A stretch of 64,000 nt of DNA, taken from NCBI RefSeq assembly GCF_006175945.1, contig NZ_VAJL01000001.1:3419001-3483000 (forward strand), written 5' to 3'. The stretch comes from Chryseobacterium mulctrae (GTDB lineage: Bacteria > Bacteroidota > Bacteroidia > Flavobacteriales > Weeksellaceae). Under the pieces are notes generated by a model, which was not told the DNA's origin, ran no database searches, and saw only the letters and a program-made list of their open reading frames with translations. The position numbers were made by a program, and so were the translations under genes. Positions 1 through 7,675 of this stretch are shown piece after piece. The number at the start of each line of letters is the position of its first letter. Positions within the stretch are counted from its first letter, which is position 1.

Positions 1-75
1 AAGCAGAAAGAGCAAACAATTACACCGAAGAAAGAAGCTCCGAAAACTTATGTGATTCCGAAAGAATATTTATAA
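1..75 (+). CDS. C-terminal end of a gene cut by the window edge
   Basis: The first 24 codons are open and end at TAA 73-75. The encoded tail is Lys/Glu/Pro-rich and finishes with VIPKEYL. Too little is present to identify the gene. It lies 24 bases before the start of a secreted Rhs-type remnant and reads in the same direction, so it may be its upstream operon partner. Confidence 0.45.
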   Translation, partial: KQKEQTITPKKEAPKTYVIPKEYL

Positions 76-99
76 TTTTACCAATAACAAAATATAACT

Positions 100-1052
100 A
101 TGAAAAAAATTCTATTTTTTTACTTGTTTATTTTTGACAGTTTCTTTTCAGGCACAGATTAAGAAGAAAACTGAAAAGACAAAAACTGAGAAAGAATGGG
201 TAAATCCCGTAAAGCTCACAAAAGAGGAACGAAGCCGTCGGTATATGGATGAGGTTCTGAAAACCAGAGATTCTCTAACTCCACAGGAAGCTGAACGCAG
301 AAGAAAAAATATTCTGGCAGGCAATCCTTTTGCAAAATATGGATATTACCCGAAAGTCGCTACTTTGAGCAAAGGAAAGTATCTGGAATTTCACGATAAG
401 GATTCTATTGTGGTTATTGGTTCTGTAAAATACAATACGAAACAACAGAAGTTATAGAAGTTCTGGATATTGATTTATCTGATCCTGATGCACAGCCAAT
501 CGGCGACACTCACGGAATGTGGATGAGCCCTGACCCCTTGAGTGAGGAATTTCCGAGCTGGTCACCATATAGTTATGCTTTTCAAAACCCTATTCGGAAT
601 GTAGACCCAACAGGAATGGCTACTGAAGATGCTGTTGAAAGTTGTTGTTGGGGATTATTTCGGTTAATGCCGATGTTTGAAAACTCCTCTATAAAGCCTA
701 CCGTTGTAGAAGTGGCTACAAAAACCGGAGAAACAACAAAAACTCAGGAACATCACATTATTCCTCGACAATTTAAAAATAATTAAATAGTTAAAGAAGC
801 CAAAGATCAAAATACAATCATCAGATTTCGGAACTTCTAAAAGAAGTTCCGAAATCTGATGCATTGAATGGCGTTAGAAATATAAAAGATAAAGTGTCCG
901 ATATTATTAAATCTAATCCTGATACAAAAATTAATGATCTCAAATTTAAAAATGCTCCTTCTGCTAAAGTTGATAATACCACCGTAGAAAAAGAAAGACC
1001 TGCGATTATGTTTCCAACACCCAAACCAAAAGAATATGACACTTGTATCTAA
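100..1052 (+). pseudogene. Broken secreted Rhs-type protein with a C-terminal HNH-like toxin region
   Basis: The gene opens with a good signal peptide (MKKILFFYLFI at 100-132, continuing LTVSFQAQ in another frame), so one base has been gained in the T run at 131-135. The reading moves to a second frame near 430-450 and then runs into the Rhs-core end signature MWMSPDPLSEEFPSWSPYSY (517 on) with NPIRNVDPTGM. A toxin start with EHHIIPRQF follows, then TAA at 784-786. Further toxin-like sequence (HQISELLKEVPKSDALNG onward) is open from about 816 to 1052 in yet another frame, so a segment of the nuclease domain, probably with catalytic residues, seems lost. Rhs proteins of this kind carry variable C-terminal toxins and are followed by an immunity gene, which fits the next gene. 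The signal peptide and core end are clear; the toxin class (HNH/endonuclease VII-like) is inferred from the HHIIP motif. Confidence 0.7.
819..861. repeat. 20-bp perfect inverted repeat
   Basis: CATCAGATTTCGGAACTTCT (819-838) is followed by AAA and its exact reverse complement (842-861). The hairpin lies inside the broken toxin region. It has no T tract, so it is not a standard terminator. It may mark the junction of the deletion that broke the toxin domain. Confidence 0.8.
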
Positions 1053-1064
1053 AATATAGTATGT

Positions 1065-1838
1065 ATGAATAATAAAGCAAAAATAGAAGTAAGCAATGAG
1101 TATTTATACGTATTGTATAAAGCTAAAAATACGCTTTGGCATTTTATAAATCAATTAGAAAAGCGATCTTTTGATTACAATGCAGTAAAATTTAAGGATG
1201 AAAAAGGTATCTATGTATGGCTGGAAACCGTAAAGTATGAAAATAATTTTTTCAGTGGGATATTACCTGAAAACAATGGAAAAAAGAATGTTTCTGCAGA
1301 TGGTGTAATTGATTGGATGTTGGTAGAAAAAGGCAGATTAATCGGCGGTTATACTATCAGGTTTTATAGAGATAGTTTATCTGACGAAGAAAAAATAAAC
1401 TTTGATATAGATTTTGGTTTGAGGATAGATAATGGAAATGATTTTTTTAAGCCGGATTTATCTACACCTGAAGGAGCTCTTATTTCATTAGAGAATTTTT
1501 ATACAGAACATTCTTTAGAGGGAGCTTTATCTTGCAAAGATTTTTATAAGGAGGCTATAAATGTCTTATTAGAAACAGGAAAGGATGTAGAGGAAAAATT
1601 AATACAGGAAACAGCAGAATTATTAAAATTAGCTTTTATTGAAAATTTACAGGACAATGGAATGCCTAACTTCAAAAATGTAGAACGTGTATTTAATCGG
1701 ATTATCTATAATAAAGAGGAAAAGAAGCAATTAATAGAGGAAAAATTAATATATGATAATGGAGAAGAACAGATCAATAAATTTTGGATTTCAGAGAATG
1801 AAGAAAAAAAATGGAAAATTTTAGACCTTGTAGAATAA
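1065..1838 (+). CDS. DUF2314-domain protein, probable immunity protein for the Rhs toxin
   Basis: A 257-residue protein without a signal peptide. The middle (about residues 40-110) has the DUF2314 pattern: a charged start (VKFKDEKGIYVWLETV), then IDWM and the closing GRLIGGYTIRF. The C-terminal half is helical and Lys/Glu-rich and is not recognised. DUF2314 proteins occur repeatedly as immunity partners of polymorphic toxins, and this gene directly follows a broken Rhs toxin, so an immunity role in the cytoplasm is inferred. Its stop overlaps the ATG of the next gene (TAATG). It appears intact although the toxin is not, as expected for an orphan immunity gene kept against relatives' toxins. 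Confidence 0.6.
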   Translation: MNNKAKIEVSNEYLYVLYKAKNTLWHFINQLEKRSFDYNAVKFKDEKGIYVWLETVKYENNFFSGILPENNGKKNVSADGVIDWMLVEKGRLIGGYTIRFYRDSLSDEEKINFDIDFGLRIDNGNDFFKPDLSTPEGALISLENFYTEHSLEGALSCKDFYKEAINVLLETGKDVEEKLIQETAELLKLAFIENLQDNGMPNFKNVERVFNRIIYNKEEKKQLIEEKLIYDNGEEQINKFWISENEEKKWKILDLVE

Positions 1839-2911
1839 TGTCCAAATATTATATAAAACAACTCTTTGCATTACTTTTAATTATAATCGGACAGTCCGTA
1901 AAATCCCAAGAAAACAAATTTTATTCTGACGCTTATGAAACTATTTATAATATGCTTGCCGATAAGCAGAAATACAGTTTCAAAGAAGGAGTCTTTTATG
2001 TTGAAAATGCATATTACCAAGGAAAATTAGATACCATAGAACTCAATAATAAGATCAGGTTCATCAAAAATTTTTGTAATCTTTTGTTGCAAAACCGAAA
2101 GCTCACTTATTCTGAAAAAGACGAAGCCAAAGTAAACAAGTATGCTTCCATCTATACTGTGATGTGTGAAGCAACTCCAATAATCTTAGGAAATGATACG
2201 GTAAGATATAAACCTTTTGTATATGACTTTGAAGATGTATTTGGACACAAAGAACAGTCTAATCTATTTGTCTCTAAACTTCTCATAACTCATAAAGGCA
2301 ACTGCAATTCGATGCCGTATCTCTATAAGATTTTAGCAGAGGAATTGGGTGTTGATGCTAATCTCGCACTTGCTCCAAATCATATTTATATAAAACATAA
2401 TATAAAATCACTCGGCTGGTATAATACTGAACTTACAAGCGGAATATTTCCGCAGGACAGTTGGTTAATGGCTTCAGGATTTATCCATTTAGATGCCATT
2501 CAAAATGGTGTTTTTATGAAAGCTCTCAGCAACAAAGAAAGCCTCGCACTTTTATTAGTTGATTTGGCAAATGATTACAACAGGAGCTTTCCGGACAACG
2601 ATGGAAGTTTTCCTTTGAAATGTGCTGAAAGAGCAATCCAGATTCATCCTTATTTAGCTAACGCTTTACTCTTGCAGGCGGATACTCACAAAAGACTGTT
2701 CCAAAGAATAATGAAGGAACAAAACACAAAAGATATTCAGGCAGTATTAGGCAATCCCAAAGCGAAAGAGTTATATGATCTGATGAATAAGGAATATGCC
2801 CACATCCATAAGATTGGTTACAGAAGTATGCCCGAAGATATGTATCTTGAATGGCTGGTTTCTCTGAAAACTGAGAGGACAAAATACGAAGATAATAGAT
2901 TACAAAAGTAA
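1838..2911 (+). CDS. Secreted transglutaminase-like protein with helical repeats
   Basis: The start at 1838 is chosen because it overlaps the previous stop (TAATG) and gives a clean signal peptide (MSKYYIKQLFALLLIIIGQS, then VKSQ). An upstream ATG at 1811 would add nine residues inside the previous gene. A transglutaminase/papain-like core is suggested by GNCNSMPYLYKILAEELG (Cys) followed about 30 residues later by LAPNHIYIK (His). The C-terminal third (KCAERAIQIHPYLANALLLQ) looks like a TPR unit. The product should act in the periplasm or outer membrane. Whether it is a protease, cross-linking enzyme or inactive relative cannot be told. Confidence 0.6.
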   Translation: MSKYYIKQLFALLLIIIGQSVKSQENKFYSDAYETIYNMLADKQKYSFKEGVFYVENAYYQGKLDTIELNNKIRFIKNFCNLLLQNRKLTYSEKDEAKVNKYASIYTVMCEATPIILGNDTVRYKPFVYDFEDVFGHKEQSNLFVSKLLITHKGNCNSMPYLYKILAEELGVDANLALAPNHIYIKHNIKSLGWYNTELTSGIFPQDSWLMASGFIHLDAIQNGVFMKALSNKESLALLLVDLANDYNRSFPDNDGSFPLKCAERAIQIHPYLANALLLQADTHKRLFQRIMKEQNTKDIQAVLGNPKAKELYDLMNKEYAHIHKIGYRSMPEDMYLEWLVSLKTERTKYEDNRLQK

Positions 2912-2918
2912 GCTGACT

Positions 2919-3944
2919 CTACTCTTCAGTTTCGATGAGTTTAATTAACGTTTCCTTGCTTGGTAAAACAGTTAAATATTTACTTGCAAAGATTTGGGTG
3001 TTATTATCTGGAAGTGTGAATTCGACCACGGCCTCGCTCTTATTTTGACAAAGTATTATTCCGATTGTTTTATTCTCATCTTCAAGTTTTACTTTTCGGT
3101 CATAATAGTTGACATACATCTGCATTTGCCCTATATCCTGGTGCTTCAATTCCCCTACTTTAAGATCGATCAAGACAAAACATCGGAGGATTCTGTTATA
3201 AAAAACCAGATCGATTCTAAAATGTTTATCATCAAAGCTTATTCTGTTTTGCCTTGCTACAAAAGTAAATCCGGTTCCCAGTTCTAATAAAAAATGTTCT
3301 AGCTTATCGATTAGCTTCTGTTCCAGTTCATTTTCTCAATATACACTTTGCTCTGGAAGTCCAATAAACTCTAAAATGTAAGGATCCTTTACAACGTCCT
3401 GTGGCTTTTCGATAACCTGGCCTTTTTCAGCAAGCTTTAAAATTCCGTTCTTATCTTGACTTAATGCAAGCCTGGTGTACAAAGCAGAATCATACTGTCT
3501 GTTAAGTTCCCTAAGACTCCAATTGTTCTTAAATGCTTCAATTTCATAAAATTTCCTTTCTAACTCATCATCAATTCGCATCAATTTTAGATAATGTGAC
3601 CAGCTTAATCTGAATTCAGCAGACGGTTTCTGTTGTTTTTCAGAAATAACAGACACTGTCTGCTGTTTTGAATAAACAAGATAAAACTGCCTCATTTGTT
3701 GCAGGTTAGTCACTGAAAATCCCTTTCCGAGCTCCTGTGTCAGATTTCGAGATAATTCTGAGATCAATTGCTTTCCATAATCGGCTCTTTCTCGTCCATT
3801 TTGCTCCTCTTCAATGATCATCCGTCCAATCTCAAAATAAGTTACAACCATCGTATGATTTACGGTCTGAAGTACCCTTTGGCGAGCTTCATTCAATAGG
3901 ACAGAAATTTTTTTTGATAAATCGTTTGAGAATATATCTGACAT
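2919..3944 (-). pseudogene. DUF1016 (YhcG-type) nuclease interrupted by an in-frame TGA
   Basis: Read on the minus strand from ATG 3942-3944, the N-terminal helical domain (LLNEARQRVLQTVNHTMVVT, YFEIGRMI, YGKQLISELS, FSVTNLQQMRQFY) is typical of DUF1016. Reading stops at TGA 3336-3338 after GLPEQSVY, then continues in exactly the same frame through ENELEQKLIDKLEHFLLELG and the PD-(D/E)XK-like part RIDLVFYNRILRCFVLIDLK to a natural stop at 2919. Relatives usually carry Ser here (VYSE), so TCA to TGA is one substitution. DUF1016 proteins are nuclease-fold proteins common beside restriction and defence genes. Unless the TGA is read through, the catalytic half is not made. Confidence 0.8.
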
Positions 3945-4278
3945 GTGCTTGTGTTCTAATTCTTATTGCAAATATACATTTTATGCAGGCTTCAAGCCCC
4001 AGACTTGCTATCATTTTAGTGTCCAAGTCAGGCTTACATAAATCTTAACTACCCAGAAGACAAAGTTGTATTGTCCTTAATTTTGATACTATATTTTTTA
4101 GGTCATCTTTAGTTTCAGGAGTAATGGATAACCTATCTTCCGCTCAACGGCAACCAGCTCAGTTTTCAATTTGCTCAATCACCTTTTCTTAGAGCACGTT
4201 CCATTTATCAATCCCTATAGAACGGGCTAATCTTTCTGTATTTCAACAATTTTCTTTTTCTACTGTTAGTAGATATAA

Positions 4279-4315
4279 CGATGAAATTTCTCTACTATGT
4301 TGAGAAATTTCATCG
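4279..4315. terminator. 14-bp hairpin upstream of the ars operon
   Basis: CGATGAAATTTCTC (4279-4292) pairs exactly with GAGAAATTTCATCG (4302-4315) across a 9-base loop. CTGGTTTTTA follows, giving a short T run on the plus strand. It could insulate arsR from upstream transcription. The rest of 3945-4370 shows no gene that I can support. Confidence 0.45.
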
Positions 4316-4370
4316 CTGGTTTTTACCCTTGAACGTATAGGAATAGCTGCCCTGATTTAAACAGAAAATA

Positions 4371-4407
4371 TTGTCATTTAAGATTAATTATCGTAATATT
4401 GCGATAA
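4371..4407 (+). promoter_or_regulatory. arsR promoter with overlapping palindromic operator
   Basis: TTG (4371-4373), 20 bases, then TAATATTG (4394-4401) resembles the Bacteroidetes promoter (TTTG, 17-23 bases, TAnnTTTG). The near-perfect palindrome TTATCGTAATATTGCGATAA (4388-4407, 18 of 20 positions symmetric) covers the -7 element. ArsR/SmtB repressors bind such palindromes, so arsenite-relieved autorepression is inferred. The arsR ATG follows 13 bases later. Confidence 0.65.
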
Positions 4408-4420
4408 TAAAATGTAAACT

Positions 4421-4753
4421 ATGGGACTTACCAAATCAGAAATATTTACAGACCAACAGAATAAGCTGGCTTCTCGATTTAAGGTTTTGGCACATCCTGC
4501 AAGGATTGCTATACTTCAATATATCATCAATCAAGATGCCTGCATCTGTAACGATTTGGTTGAGGAATTGGGGTTGGCACAGGCAACTATTTCACAACAT
4601 CTAAAGGAATTAAAAAACATCGGTATCGTTCAGGGAACGATTGAAGGAAAATCTGTTTGCTATTGTATTGATGAAAAAATATGGAACGAAATTCAAGAGG
4701 AATTTAATGCATTTTTCAATCAGGAGGTAAAAATAACTCAATGCTGTGGATAG
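4421..4753 (+). CDS. arsR: ArsR-family metalloregulatory repressor
   Basis: The 110-residue winged-helix protein has the family pattern: LASRFKVLAHPARIAILQYI, the DNA-recognition helix LAQATISQHLKELKNIGIVQ and a beta wing (EGKSVCYCIDE). Candidate As(III) ligands are the CIC pair in DACICNDLVEEL and the final CCG. It should repress this operon until arsenite binds. It is the first gene of arsR, DUF6428, arsC, acr3, and palindromes lie before it and between it and the next gene. Confidence 0.93.
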   Translation: MGLTKSEIFTDQQNKLASRFKVLAHPARIAILQYIINQDACICNDLVEELGLAQATISQHLKELKNIGIVQGTIEGKSVCYCIDEKIWNEIQEEFNAFFNQEVKITQCCG

Positions 4754-4775
4754 CATTTTTTTTATATTTAACATC

Positions 4776-4793
4776 GTTATATTGCAATATAAC
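4776..4793. promoter_or_regulatory. Second ars operator, perfect 18-bp palindrome
   Basis: GTTATATTGCAATATAAC is fully self-complementary and resembles the centre of the palindrome before arsR (both contain ATATTGC). It contains a TATATTG element that could be a -7 box, so the DUF6428-arsC-acr3 genes may have their own ArsR-controlled promoter. Confidence 0.6.
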
Positions 4794-4877
4794 ATATAAT
4801 AATTACTTAAAATTCAGTTAATATGAAACTATCAAAAACCGCTTGCGGTTCGTGAAAACCTTTAAAAATAAATCAAT

Positions 4878-5342
4878 ATGACACTTGAACAAATCAAAGA
4901 AATCTTACCAGCATTAGAGAATGTTGAATTTCAATTGGACAACGGAACATTTGTACCGGAACATTTCCACGTTACCGAAGTGGGGCAAATCAATAAGAAT
5001 TTTATTGATTGTGGCGGTGTAATCCGCAATGAAAAAGTGGTGAACTTTCCGCTATGGAATGCTGACGATTTTGAACACAGGTTAAAGCCAGCCAAATTAT
5101 TAAACATCATCAAACTGTCCGAAGAAAAATTGGGTATTGAAGATGCCGAAATTGAAGTAGAATACCAAAGTGATACTATCGGAAAATATGATTTGGATTT
5201 TAACGGAAAAACTTTCGTACTTAAAAGTAAAACAACAGCTTGTTTAGCTCAGGATGCCTGTGGTATTCCAACAGAGAAACAAAAAGTAAAATTATCAGAG
5301 CTGAATGGTGCTTGCTGTACACCTAATTCGGGATGCTGTTAA
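4878..5342 (+). CDS. DUF6428-family protein of arsenic operons
   Basis: A 154-residue soluble protein (FQLDNGTFVPEHFHVTEVGQ, LWNADDFEHRLKPAKLLNII) of the small family usually found between arsR and arsC in Bacteroidetes. The C-terminus is Cys-rich (TACLAQDACG, then NGACCTPNSGCC), which suggests thiol binding of arsenite or a redox role. No catalytic motif is known to me. It is followed closely by arsC. Its function is inferred from context only. Confidence 0.75.
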   Translation: MTLEQIKEILPALENVEFQLDNGTFVPEHFHVTEVGQINKNFIDCGGVIRNEKVVNFPLWNADDFEHRLKPAKLLNIIKLSEEKLGIEDAEIEVEYQSDTIGKYDLDFNGKTFVLKSKTTACLAQDACGIPTEKQKVKLSELNGACCTPNSGCC

Positions 5343-5361
5343 ACCCTATAAATCAATCAAA

Positions 5362-5976
5362 ATGTATAAGAATTTAGTTGAAACAATAAACAATGTTACT
5401 ACTTTTCAAAATATCAGTGAGGAACGCAAAAGCACATTACAACCACTGATAGATTTTGTACAGCAAAAAGTAAATATTAGACAAGAAATAAATATCAATT
5501 TCATTTGTACCCACAATTCTCGAAGAAGCCATTTATCGCAAGTTTGGGCACAGGTAGCAGCGGAACACTATGCTATCCCAAATGTGCATTGTTATTCAGG
5601 TGGAACAGAAGAAACGGCATTATTTCCTAAAGTAGCAGAAACTTTATCCAATCAGGGATTTAATATTTTCAAAATAAATGATGGCACTAATCCTGTGTAT
5701 GCCATAAAATATAGTGATAATTCCCAACCGATAATTGGCTTTTCTAAAAAATACGATAGTCCTTTCAATCCTGTATCAGCATTCGCAGCCATTATGACCT
5801 GTTCTCAGGCAGATGGCGGATGTCCGTTTATCGCAGGTGCGGAAAAAAGAATACCTATCACATTTGAAGACCCTAAAATTTCAGATAATACACCGGAGCA
5901 GGTGCAGGTATATACAGAAAGAAGTTTGCAGATAGCAACGGAAATTTTTTATGCTTTTTCAATGATTAAAATGTAG
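5362..5976 (+). CDS. arsC: Arsenate reductase, low-molecular-weight phosphatase type
   Basis: The start is placed at ATG 5362 (MYKNLVETINNVTTFQ), 19 bases after the DUF6428 stop; an in-frame start at 5305 would overlap DUF6428 and add an unrelated 19-residue leader. The phosphatase loop is CTHNSRRSHLSQ (C-X5-R) about 50 residues in, preceded by INFI as in this fold. The enzyme reduces arsenate to arsenite for export by Acr3. Extra thiols (MTCSQADGGCPF) are candidates for the second redox step. The gene lies three bases upstream of acr3. Confidence 0.9.
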   Translation: MYKNLVETINNVTTFQNISEERKSTLQPLIDFVQQKVNIRQEININFICTHNSRRSHLSQVWAQVAAEHYAIPNVHCYSGGTEETALFPKVAETLSNQGFNIFKINDGTNPVYAIKYSDNSQPIIGFSKKYDSPFNPVSAFAAIMTCSQADGGCPFIAGAEKRIPITFEDPKISDNTPEQVQVYTERSLQIATEIFYAFSMIKM

Positions 5977-5979
5977 CCG

Positions 5980-7011
5980 ATGCAACCAAAACTAAAATTC
6001 TTAGACAGATACCTTACCTTATGGATATTCCTTGCAATGGCAGTAGGTATAGGATTGGGATATATTTTTCCCGGTATTTCAAAAATTACAAATGCTCTAT
6101 CCGCAGGTACTACAAATATTCCGTTGGCAATAGGTTTAATACTGATGATGTACCCGCCATTGGCAAAGGTTGATTATTCATTATTAGCTATGGCATTTAA
6201 GGATAAAAAAGTAATCGGTATATCCTTATTGCTGAATTGGGTTATCGGCACGGTACTGATGTTCGGTTTAGCAGTTTTGTTTTTACGGAGCGAACCCGAT
6301 TATATGACAGGCTTAATTCTTATCGGTTTGGCAAGGTGTATTGCAATGGTTATCGTGTGGAGTGATTTAGCTAAAGCTAACAGAGAATATACAGCTATGT
6401 TAGTTGCATTAAACAGCATTTTTCAGATACTTTCTTATAGCTTCTTGGTTTGGTTATTCATCAATGTATTACCTGCAAAATTAGGATTAGCCAATTTCAA
6501 TGTAAGCGTATCAATGAAAGATGTTACCGAAAGCGTATTGATATATTTAGGCATTCCATTCTTGGCAGGTTTTTTAAGCCGTTACTTCCTTGTAAAATCA
6601 AAAGGTATAGAATGGTATAACCGGAAATTTATACCACGAATATCGCCCATTACATTATATGCTTTACTGTTTACGATAGTATTAATGTTCAGTCTGAAAG
6701 GCGATAAAATATTAGAGTTGCCAATGGATGTAATAAAAGTAGCCATACCGCTAATCATCTATTTTGTACTGATGTTTTTTGTGAGCTTCTTTATCAATAA
6801 ATCCCTTAAAGTTCCTTACGATAAAAACGCATCCATCGCATTTACAGCCACAGGAAACAATTTTGAATTGGCAATAGCCGTAGCAATAGCGGTTTTCGGC
6901 ATTCATTCGCCACAGGCATTTGTGGGCGTTATCGGCCCACTGGTGGAAGTTCCGGTACTCATATTATTGGTAAGGGCAAGTTTATGGCTAAAGAAACAAT
7001 ACTACGAATAA
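5980..7011 (+). CDS. acr3: Arsenite efflux permease, ACR3 family
   Basis: A 343-residue inner-membrane protein with about ten hydrophobic segments. It has the ACR3 signatures [30 protein letters not shown] (conserved Cys in the fourth segment) and the late [20 protein letters not shown]. It exports As(III) out of the cytoplasm, downstream of ArsC. Length and motifs are complete and the gene is the last of the operon. No strong terminator is visible behind it. Confidence 0.95.
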   Translation: MQPKLKFLDRYLTLWIFLAMAVGIGLGYIFPGISKITNALSAGTTNIPLAIGLILMMYPPLAKVDYSLLAMAFKDKKVIGISLLLNWVIGTVLMFGLAVLFLRSEPDYMTGLILIGLARCIAMVIVWSDLAKANREYTAMLVALNSIFQILSYSFLVWLFINVLPAKLGLANFNVSVSMKDVTESVLIYLGIPFLAGFLSRYFLVKSKGIEWYNRKFIPRISPITLYALLFTIVLMFSLKGDKILELPMDVIKVAIPLIIYFVLMFFVSFFINKSLKVPYDKNASIAFTATGNNFELAIAVAIAVFGIHSPQAFVGVIGPLVEVPVLILLVRASLWLKKQYYE

Positions 7012-7098
7012 AGAAATTAACAATTTTTAAGAATATATTTTACTTCTTTAGAAATATTATAAAATAGAAAAACTTAATAAAAAATACCTGATTATTAA

Positions 7099-7106
7099 TA
7101 TCTTTG
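7099..7106 (+). promoter_or_regulatory. Promoter -7 element of the metal-efflux operon
   Basis: TATCTTTG matches the Bacteroidetes TAnnTTTG element. It ends only four bases before the GTG start at 7111, so the transcript would begin at or next to the start codon (leaderless). No convincing TTTG element is seen about 19 bases upstream. Confidence 0.45.
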
Positions 7107-7110
7107 TAAA

Positions 7111-7506
7111 GTGAAAAAGTGTTTGGTGGTCATATTACTTTCCTTATATCTCTGTGCTACAACAGAGCTTTACCAGTTGCTGAAATTTCCCGTTTTGGTA
7201 GAACACTTTTTTGAACATAAAGCTAAAAATTCCAATATATCTGTTTTGGATTTTCTGAAGCTTCACTATGCAGGGAATCATTTGCAAAATCATCCGCATG
7301 ATGATGATTACGAACAGGATCAGAAATTGCCTTTTATTAGCCATAATGATTTTTTAACCATTGTTTTTACCCCGGGTTCTGCGGTATGGTTTGAAATTGA
7401 AAATCATAATTTACCCGTCGTTAAACGGAAAATTGCTTCATACAATGATGCATATCTGAGCGGGGAGATCATCAATGCCGTCTGGCAGCCTCCGAAATTC
7501 TGTTAA
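7111..7506 (+). CDS. Small exported His-rich protein preceding the RND efflux genes
   Basis: A 131-residue protein with a GTG start, a hydrophobic N-terminus (CLVVILLSLYLCATTEL), an acidic/His cluster (NHLQNHPHDDDYEQD) and the ending AVWQPPKFC. The small gene opening the copper operon at 43434 ends in FWQPPKIG and has the same position and start arrangement, so the two belong to one family of small proteins that precede metal-resistance operons. A periplasmic metal-sensing or metal-binding role is inferred. The gap to the RND gene (7507-7675) holds no gene. Confidence 0.7.
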   Translation: MKKCLVVILLSLYLCATTELYQLLKFPVLVEHFFEHKAKNSNISVLDFLKLHYAGNHLQNHPHDDDYEQDQKLPFISHNDFLTIVFTPGSAVWFEIENHNLPVVKRKIASYNDAYLSGEIINAVWQPPKFC

Positions 7507-7675
7507 TCTTTTTTGATTTTTTTTCAGGTGAGTTCATTCATCTGATATTACTGTTTTTGAAAAAATTCGGAAAGCGGCATCTATACATTTTTTTAGGTGT
7601 CGGGTTTTCTGTCAATAATTCATTGGCAGTTATAAAATCACATTCAATTATTTTTTACGATTAACAGAATTAAAT

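Noticed and set aside
3336..3338. TGA in DUF1016 as a selenocysteine codon
   Set aside because: The family has Ser rather than Cys at this place, and I saw no bacterial SECIS-like stem directly behind it.
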